A DNA stretch of 64,000 bases, taken from Anaeramoeba flamelloides. Taxonomy: Eukaryota > Metamonada > Anaeramoebidae. The translations under genes and the position numbers were made by a program. The DNA is taken from contig JANTQA010000036.1 in assembly GCA_027625915.1 (NCBI GenBank), forward strand, positions 5,601,001 through 5,665,000, in the 5' to 3' direction. Below are positions 56,936 to 64,000 of this stretch, one piece after another. Under the pieces are notes generated by a model. That model was given only the letters and a program-made list of their open reading frames with translations. It made no database searches and was not told where the DNA came from. The first letter of the stretch is position 1; each line of letters opens with the position of its first letter.

Positions 56936-58886
56936 GACCGAAACTTAGAATCAGTATTAGAGGGATTTTTTTTCTCTATTTCAGTTTCATTGGATAAGTA
57001 CAACCTTTTCAAAACTATTCATTATTGTCTATCAGAGTATTTATCTCCAATTTGAATTAAAAAAAATTCATTTTTTGGTTTATTTGGGTTTTTGACCCAA
57101 AAAAAACCTTTTTTTCAAGACTAGGGAATTTTATAAAAATGTGGTTATACTAAAAACAATAAATAAAATCATCACATGGATTTAAAGTATTTCAATTTTG
57201 ATTATAGTGTGAATAAAGTTTATTATTCAAAATGAAAGGGAAATTATGGTTGTATTTTTGTATAACTTATAATTTGAATTTTTTTTTTTTTTTAAGACTA
57301 GTGAAATGTTGCGTTTGAAACTCCTGATTTTTTTTCTTCTTGTTTCAATACAACAAATAATTTAGTATACAATAGAACAGCAAATCAGAAATTACATTTA
57401 AAGGCAGATCCCTTAATCTTTGTAGAATTTAATAAATTATGGATTGTATTAGTCGAGAATTTTTTCAAACTTTTTTCAAACTTTTTCCAGTTTTTTTTTA
57501 TATTTTTGGTAATATTTTCAATTTTAAGAAAATTATTTGTAAAATTATCTCTATTTTTTTGAGTAAATTTCCACTTTTGATGTTTTTTTTTTTTTTTTTT
57601 TGGAATCATTTTTTTAAGAGTAAAACTTTTTGAAACTAAAAATATATCTATTTTTATTTATTGTTGTTTTCTTTTTTAGTTTAATGTGCAATATTTCTTG
57701 AAAAATGGAACAAAAATTTTGATTTGAAAATGATTGAAAAAAATATCATGGGTTATTTGAGTAATAGTACCTTCTTTTGTTATATCTATTCTGTTTGATG
57801 GTTATTATTCTGGCTTGAAAGGATAATCGAGATTTTTTCATAAAAATATAGAAGACGTGTATTAGATCAAAATTAGTCAAAAAAAAAAAATAATTAACTT
57901 AATATTCTTTAAGAAAACATTAAAGTGATATAAAAAATTCAAGTGAAAATTTTTTATTAGGATAATATTTAGAATTAAAATTTTGAAATGAAAATTAAAT
58001 TCAAAACATAATAATCAAACATAAAGAACTTTTAAAATAATTATCAAATTTTTATTTTTACAATATTCAGAATTAAAATTTTTGGGGAATAATTATAAAA
58101 AAAAAAAAAAAAAAGTAATAAAAAGTAATTTTGAGAATTTTAGTTGTGTTTTGTGATGTAAACACTCTCAAAAGATAAAAAAATAAAAATAACAATTCCT
58201 ATACAATCCGCTATATGTTCCAATTTTCCTAAATATTTGGATGTAACTAAACTTAATCTCCGAAGAGTTACGGAAAAAATCTCACAAACTGGGGTATTGG
58301 AGCTTTCAGAACTAAAAACTCATCAACTCGACTTTTTTTTTTTGAAAGTTCAGCGTTATCAAAAAAAAAAAATCAAAAGTGCTCATCAAATCAAACAAAC
58401 TAATTTTTCATTAATTCTTAGTGTTTAAATTTTTGAGAAAATAATTAGCATAATTCACCCCTATAAATACTAGTCTCATTCTAGATAATTATTTTATCTT
58501 AGAAAATAAAGTATTTTCAATGTTACCCAATTATATTGGTTAGTCTTTTGTTTAAAGAGCATTTCAATAAAATATTTTCAAGTTTTTTCTTCAATTTCCG
58601 CATTATGATTTCTTTTGAACTAGTTTTGAAGAAATCTTATTAAATTAAGATATATTTGTACAAAATTTATTGACCTACATTATGTTATTTGATATGAGAC
58701 CAATTTTGAATATTTTTCTATCATCTTGATAACAAGAAAAGGGAATAAAAAAATATATATTATAGTTTGTTTAAATGAGAGAAAGTTACATTTTTTTTAT
58801 CTTTATTTCCTTTTAAGTGAATTTGTTGGGATTCAAATTTTTTTGGTTCACATCACTTTTATGAATAAATCAAATTGAAATTTCAA
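56936..58886. other. AT-rich gene-free stretch
   Basis: Only poly-T/poly-A and unsupported short ORFs (57439-57633 and 58237-58428 on plus, 57385-57609 on minus). Confidence 0.45.
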
Positions 58887-59310
58887 AGTTAGACAAAACT
58901 ACCACTTCAATTATAATTTCATCTTTTCTAATTGAGTTTCTTCACAATATAATCAACATTCTAGTACTTAAAAATCTTGAGGCTGTTGTATTTATTGTTG
59001 TTTATAGTACTGCCATTTTTCCAGGTCTCTATTCAAAGAAAAAGCGGTATATTTTGAGGTAAAAATTTTTAGTGGATGTGATAATGAATTTTACAAAAAT
59101 CGACTTGAGGATATTTTTTTGATTAGAGAGTAGCTAATTGATTTGATAACACTCGTATCATCTAAAAAAATTAAATACCGAAAACAATAACTTATGACGA
59201 ATATTGAAAGTGTGCGTAGAGTGCCTACAAGTGCCTTTATTTTCCAGAATTCAACGGAATGGAGAAAAATCAAAAATGTTTCTCAATTCTTTTAAATTCT
59301 GGAAAAGCTA
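58887..59310 (+). repeat. Dispersed direct repeat, copy 1
   Basis: Matches 63478-63990 from GTTAGACAAAACT onwards, sharing AAAAATCTTGAGGCTGT, AAAAATCGACTTGAGGATAT and AATATTGAAAGTGT. Confidence 0.8.
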
Positions 59311-59905
59311 AATGTGGTTTTTCTAATTTGAGTAAATACAAAGAAAATCTCAAAAATTTAGTTTTTATTACAAAATTAAAAAAAAAAAAACATAACGAGA
59401 GTGTCCTAGTTTTTTTTTTAATTTTTGAAATAAACCAAAAATTTCAAATTTTTAGATTTAATTTCTGAAATTAAAAAAAGCCGAACTCGAAATAAAAAAT
59501 AAAATATTTTTTCCAATTGAAAAGAACAAATAATTCTTTAATATTTAAAATAATTGATTCCCTATTTTAAATATATTTACCAGGTTTAAAATACTTTCAA
59601 AATATAATAAAATTGCCTCTTATGTCAAGGAAAAAATTATCAAATTTTATTCTATTAAATCGAAAAAAAATATTAATTGAAACTGGAATATTGGATTATT
59701 CAATCTACATTATAAATTGATAAAATATCCAAAAAATATTTTTTGATCCAAGATCTTTTATTAACCAATAGTTTTTCTTATAATTTTGTTATCTAAAAAT
59801 GTAAAATTAGTAAATATTTAGATGTTTTTATAAAAACAATTTTTTCATGATCGTGATATCAAAAATTATTTCAAAATTTTTCCAGGTTTTTTGGATAATT
59901 TTTTT

Positions 59906-60205
59906 GATTTTTTCATTAATGATGATACTTTTCTGGTGTATCTTCACTGGATTCAAGAAACTTGATACTATATTTAATATTTTAACAAGCAATAAATTCC
60001 ATTTAATAAACGATCGGAGATGTTTGGGTTTGTTTGTATTTAAAAAAGAAAGAAAGTGATTTGGAGGAGAAACATTAAGAGAAAAACTAAAATTCTTTTT
60101 TCAAATTCGATAGAATGTTACTAAAGACATCAAATAAATGTCAAGTTTCCTGAACCTTGTGAGGGTACACCAGAAAAGTATCATAGTTAATGAAAAAATC
60201 ACAAA
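59906..60205. mobile_element. Foldback element
   Basis: Arms of about 70 nt share GATACTTTTCTGGTGTA and AAACTTGA around a loop of about 150 nt. The 70-codon ORF at 59847-60059 overlaps the left arm and is not a gene. Confidence 0.7.
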
Positions 60206-61215
60206 TTTATCAAAAAGCAGAAATAACAAGGATAGTGCAATCCATACAAACACTTTCAAGACTTTTTGGAACTTTCAGACTGACAGTCTGCAAGATTTCA
60301 GTCTCTGATATTCTTTCATATTTTTTCAAATTTAAAATACTTGATACAAACTTTTAAAAAGCCAAATAAAAGGATAAAAATTTATAATTAACAAAAGATA
60401 ACATTTTGAATTCAATTGAAATTTATGAAAGTTATCCAATAGAAAAATATTAGGAAACTTTCAATAACTTGAAACTCTTTCTATGAAAACCAAAAAGTCG
60501 AAAGTTGTTTAAATTCATGTGTTTAAAAGTTTGATTTGTAAAAACTTTTTAATTGAAAGTCGTTGAATTTTGATATTGTAATCTTCTAATTCCTTTCAAA
60601 ATTTAGAAATCAATTTCAGAAAAACAAAAGTGTTGTCAAGTAAAAAAAGTGATGACAATTTTTGTGCTATTTTTGTCTTTCATGAAAAATTCAGAAATCT
60701 TTTTTGACACAAATGTTTTTCAAATGGCTAGCTTTGAAAAAAATTTTTTCAAATTGAGTTTTTCTTGTTCAATAAAACGATGTAAAGGAAATATTTTTTT
60801 TGAAGACCTTTGGTAAAGATCCAGATATTCAAAAACAAAGAAAGTGTTTTTGAACAGGTGCCCTAAAACAGAGTTTGTCAAAAAATAATGAAATTTGAAA
60901 AGAATATTTTTTGTGTGAAAATTAAGGCAAATCAAACCTAATTAAAAAGAACAAATGAGAAATTTGTTTTATTGATAATATTTGATTCTCATACATTTGA
61001 ATGGAATGTTGAGAGATGTGTTTTTAATGAAACAGAATATTAGTCAAAATGAGAAAAAAAATAACAAAAAAATAAAAAAACGTTCAAATGAGAAAACAAA
61101 GGATCGTCCTTTGAAGAAAAAAAAAAAAAAACAAGTTTTGCTATTTGAGGGTGAGTCGTGCGGCAAAGGGTTTTTCCAAATTCATTCTTGTTACCATCCG
61201 CCAAGAGTTCAGCAT
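60206..61215. other. AT-rich 3' flank of the SPRY gene
   Basis: The part nearest the SPRY gene (61137-61215) is less AT-biased than usual spacer and has an open minus-strand frame; see findings. The rest shows nothing. Confidence 0.4.
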
Positions 61216-61719
61216 TTAACAAATTGAAAGTTGACGATTTTTTTGTCTCATTTGGACACAAAAGCAAACGCTCTGTGGTATTCCATTAAAAGCAACTCCA
61301 AGGTCTTCATTGCCTTTTTTAAATGAAAGCTGTTTTTTGTCCATGTCAATCACAACTGTGACGATTTGTCCTACTTTGCATTTGTTGGCGTACAGCGAAA
61401 AATTTCCAGAGTGCACTTTACTTGATCCTTTGGATGAATTAAAAACATCAAAATACCACGTTTGGCTGCTTGTGTATTGGAGGTCTGTTGCTGTAGAGTT
61501 GCAAATTCCAACATACCAATTTAGACCAGATCCAGAATCAAGTTTTACTCGAACTTCGTGTCGACCGCTTGTGTAGACCTTTTGCCCCTTCACTGTCATT
61601 TTGCCACTTGCATTATTATCAGTTTTGGCAGTTCTGTTCTTGTTACTAATTAGAACGCCACCAAGACTAGTTTTTGGATCAAACATATCGCCTTCGTCGA
61701 AAGAATCTGCTTCAGACAT
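61216..61719 (-). CDS. Small SPRY-domain protein
   Basis: 167 residues, single exon, start at the first ATG of the frame. After a short acidic N-terminus (MSEADSFDEGD) almost the whole protein is one SPRY fold (about 20-160): GRHEVRVKLDSGSGLNWYVG (52-71) is the opening strand pair, QTWYFDVFNSSKG (86-98) the middle, and VVIDMDKKQLSFKKGNEDLG (122-141) with VAFNGIP the characteristic closing hairpin. SPRY domains bind short peptides or proteins, and stand-alone SPRY proteins often serve as adaptors. No partner domain (RING, SOCS box, B-box) is present in this ORF, so its role cannot be deduced. The final residues after VCFCVQM do not match the usual end of the fold. Confidence 0.88.
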   Translation of the reverse strand: MSEADSFDEGDMFDPKTSLGGVLISNKNRTAKTDNNASGKMTVKGQKVYTSGRHEVRVKLDSGSGLNWYVGICNSTATDLQYTSSQTWYFDVFNSSKGSSKVHSGNFSLYANKCKVGQIVTVVIDMDKKQLSFKKGNEDLGVAFNGIPQSVCFCVQMRQKNRQLSIC

Positions 61720-63477
61720 TTTGTTATTTTAGTGGTTAAGAAGATTCAAAACAATTTGATGTTTCAAAAAAAGTAAAAAATGAAAGCCAAAAACTGTTCG
61801 ATTTCGAAAATTCTTGGTTGAGTAACACATAAATTTTTCTATAATCAAAGTATGTTGTTAATGGGTGTTAAAGATATTGGTTCAAATGGTTTATATGACA
61901 CTGAAAAATCTCTTAAAAAATTAATACACAATCAATTTTTACAATCTTTTTTAGTATCACAATTAAAAATTGTCAAAAAGAGTAACAATTTTGAGAAAAT
62001 ACCTTTTCCAAATCACAAATATTAAACCAAAATAATAGTGTTACTATTTTTATTAATTCAGATTTAGAACCTCAAAAAGCAACTACAATTGTCAAAATAA
62101 TTTGTGTTGAAAAGTTTAATCCTTGTTTCAAAATTAAAAACATGTGTTTGTTTGTCATAGAAGAACGAGACATTAAAAGATCAAAGAAACCAACAATAAA
62201 CCCTAATTAAATATGGTACTGATTTCAAAAAGTTCAATTATTTAAAAAGAAAATCTAAAAATGAAGGATCAAATTACAAAATTTATCTTAAGGGACAAGT
62301 CTATATTAATTTTAATTTTGACCAATAACTAAATAAGGAATCCTTATCTTGAAATATGTTTAAAATTGAAAATAGACAGGTTTTTTCAATGTTAGAACTT
62401 TTAGTTCTTGTTTTTTTAAAATTTTACAATTCTGTCAAAAAAAGTGACTTTATAAAAATGTTTTTTGAAAAAAGATCTTTAACGGATGAGAATTTTTTGA
62501 TTAATTTTGGATTTAATTATTTTCTCAAAAATAATATTTATTCTCATTTTTAAAAACGAAAAAATAATTTAAAACTGGTGAATATTTTCTCCTTCACTTC
62601 TGTTCATCTAATTTGACTCTATAAATAACTCGATTTGTTATATCAATAATTACTTTTTAAAAAAATTGATCTTATTCTTTTCTTTGATTTTTTTTGACTC
62701 TGACAAAAACTTTTAGGATGGTAATTTGGGAACACTTAAAAAAACTTCAAATTCAACAAAAACCAAAGAGTATAAACTGAAAAAGTAGATTCATTAAAAA
62801 AAAGAATGGTACAATATAAAAATTGAAAATCTTTTATTAAGAGTAAAGCATATAATGTATATTTTTTTCGAATCAAACTATGTTTTCATGCAAATCCAAA
62901 AAAACCTTTTCAGGTTTATTTTTCAAACTATTTTTTGTACATATTCCACAAACATAACAAGGTTTATGCTTTCTTGCTCATATTTTTTTTTTTTTTTGTA
63001 TTTTTGTGAAAAGTTGAAAAAAAGCAACTTTCAAAAATTTGAAAAAGTGCTAAAATTATTTATTTCTATAAAAACAATAACTAAATTTAATGAATGTCAT
63101 TTAGCAAGATTTCATTAATATACTAAGAAGTTTTCCACTTTGATTTCAAATCTAAGTAATTGGCAAAAATAATTCAAAATCTCTATTAAATTTACCTAAA
63201 AAAATTTAATATAGACTAGTCCCTTAAAAAAGAGAGAAAATTGTTTAAAAAAACAAAAAAATTCAAAAAAATTGAGGATTTTATGGAAAATTTTCAACTC
63301 TTTGCATGAATAATTAAAATTTTACTGAAAATAACCAGACCTTTACTTACAAAATTGATTTGAACTTGGGTATACTACATTCCATTAGATTGGATGTTGC
63401 CTTGGTACAAGAAGAAAAAAAAGCACGGATTTTATTTTGAACACACTAGTACGAAAAAATAAAATTAAAAAAAAAAG
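61720..63477. other. AT-rich gene-free stretch
   Basis: Presumed SPRY promoter at the left. ORFs at 62356-62553 and 62855-63118 are Phe/Lys/Ile-rich with no domain. Confidence 0.45.
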
Positions 63478-63990
63478 TTAGACAAAACTTCAACTTCATT
63501 TATCATTTCATACTTGTTAATTGAGTTTATTCAAAACGTAATCAACATCTCAGTTCTTAAAAATCTTGAGGCTGTATTTATTGTTAATTATATAACTACC
63601 ATTTTTCAAAGTCTCTATTCTCGAAAAAAAGGTCTATTTTGGAGTAAAAAATTTTAAATCGATGTGACAATGAATTTTAAAAAAATCGACTTGAGGATAT
63701 TTTTTAAAGATATAATAACTAATAGTTTTGAAAACACTCTTATCATCGAAAAAAACTCAAACACGGAAAAAAATAACTGACGATAAATATTGAAAGTGTA
63801 CGTAGAAGTCCGTCAAGAGCTTAGCTTTTTTTTAATATGAGAAATTAAAAGAAAATTTCAAAAATTTTCTTTTTATTTCTCATATTAAAAAAAAGCTAAT
63901 GACGGTTTTCCAGAAAATAAAAGAATTGAGTGAAATCAAAGATTTTTCTCTATTCTTTTGAATACTAGAAAACCTAACGGTGTATTTTTT
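63478..63990 (+). repeat. Dispersed direct repeat, copy 2
   Basis: See 58887-59310. This copy contains an extra inverted pair (AAAGAAAATTTCAAAAATTT against its complement) at about 63850-63890, and ends with the GACGGTTTTCCAG segment also seen near 13682. Confidence 0.75.
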
Positions 63991-64000
63991 TTTTACTTTT

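Noticed and set aside
59847-60059. 70-codon ORF with a hydrophobic segment
   Set aside because: It overlaps one arm of a foldback element, and hydrophobicity follows from T-richness.

Overview
The window is very AT-rich eukaryotic nuclear DNA. It has GT-AG spliceosomal introns, a nuclear-type tRNA-His with internal Pol III boxes, Lys/Asn/Gln-rich low-complexity protein segments, and TAA/TAG stops with CAA/CAG used as Gln, so the standard code fits. It looks like a free-living or amoeboid protist. The lineage cannot be fixed from sequence alone.

Genes are sparse. In order: an unrecognised 636-aa protein with an acidic Ser-rich head and two weakly similar C-terminal modules (984-2894 +); tRNA-His(GTG) (8299-8369 +); a two-exon A/B-type mitotic cyclin with a KEN box (19455-20961 +); a secreted single-domain rhodanese in three exons, whose active-site loop is carried by a 25-nt microexon (29704-26479 -); a Has1/DDX18-family protein whose helicase motifs are almost all degenerate (38331-36532 -); a SYS1-family Golgi membrane protein (41592-42302 +); a complete eight-exon E6AP/UBE3A-type HECT ubiquitin ligase with its AZUL zinc finger (55757-46792 -); and a small SPRY-domain protein (61719-61216 -). 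They belong to unrelated housekeeping processes and form no operon or cluster.

Most of the rest is AT-rich spacer and intron sequence, densely colonised by short non-autonomous inverted-repeat elements (MITEs and foldbacks). I could separate about ten families. Several copies sit inside one another, and two are confirmed by an uninserted paralogous site within the window. Four families with TTA or TAA target duplications share one terminal layout: a terminal 8-9-nt box, an A-tract, a family-specific motif starting at base 17, and a second copy of that motif starting at base 34 or 35. A TA-flanked family (CAGTCAGTTTCAC ends) carries three direct copies of TTAAGGCACA in each arm. Decayed 3' ends of LINEs are recognisable by their C-terminal Cys/His motif.

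The most noteworthy items are the shared MITE end layout, the X-Y-X' element nest at 52.9-54.4 kb, the predicted pseudo-helicase, and the rhodanese microexon. No transposase, integrase, CRISPR array or viral gene was recognised.
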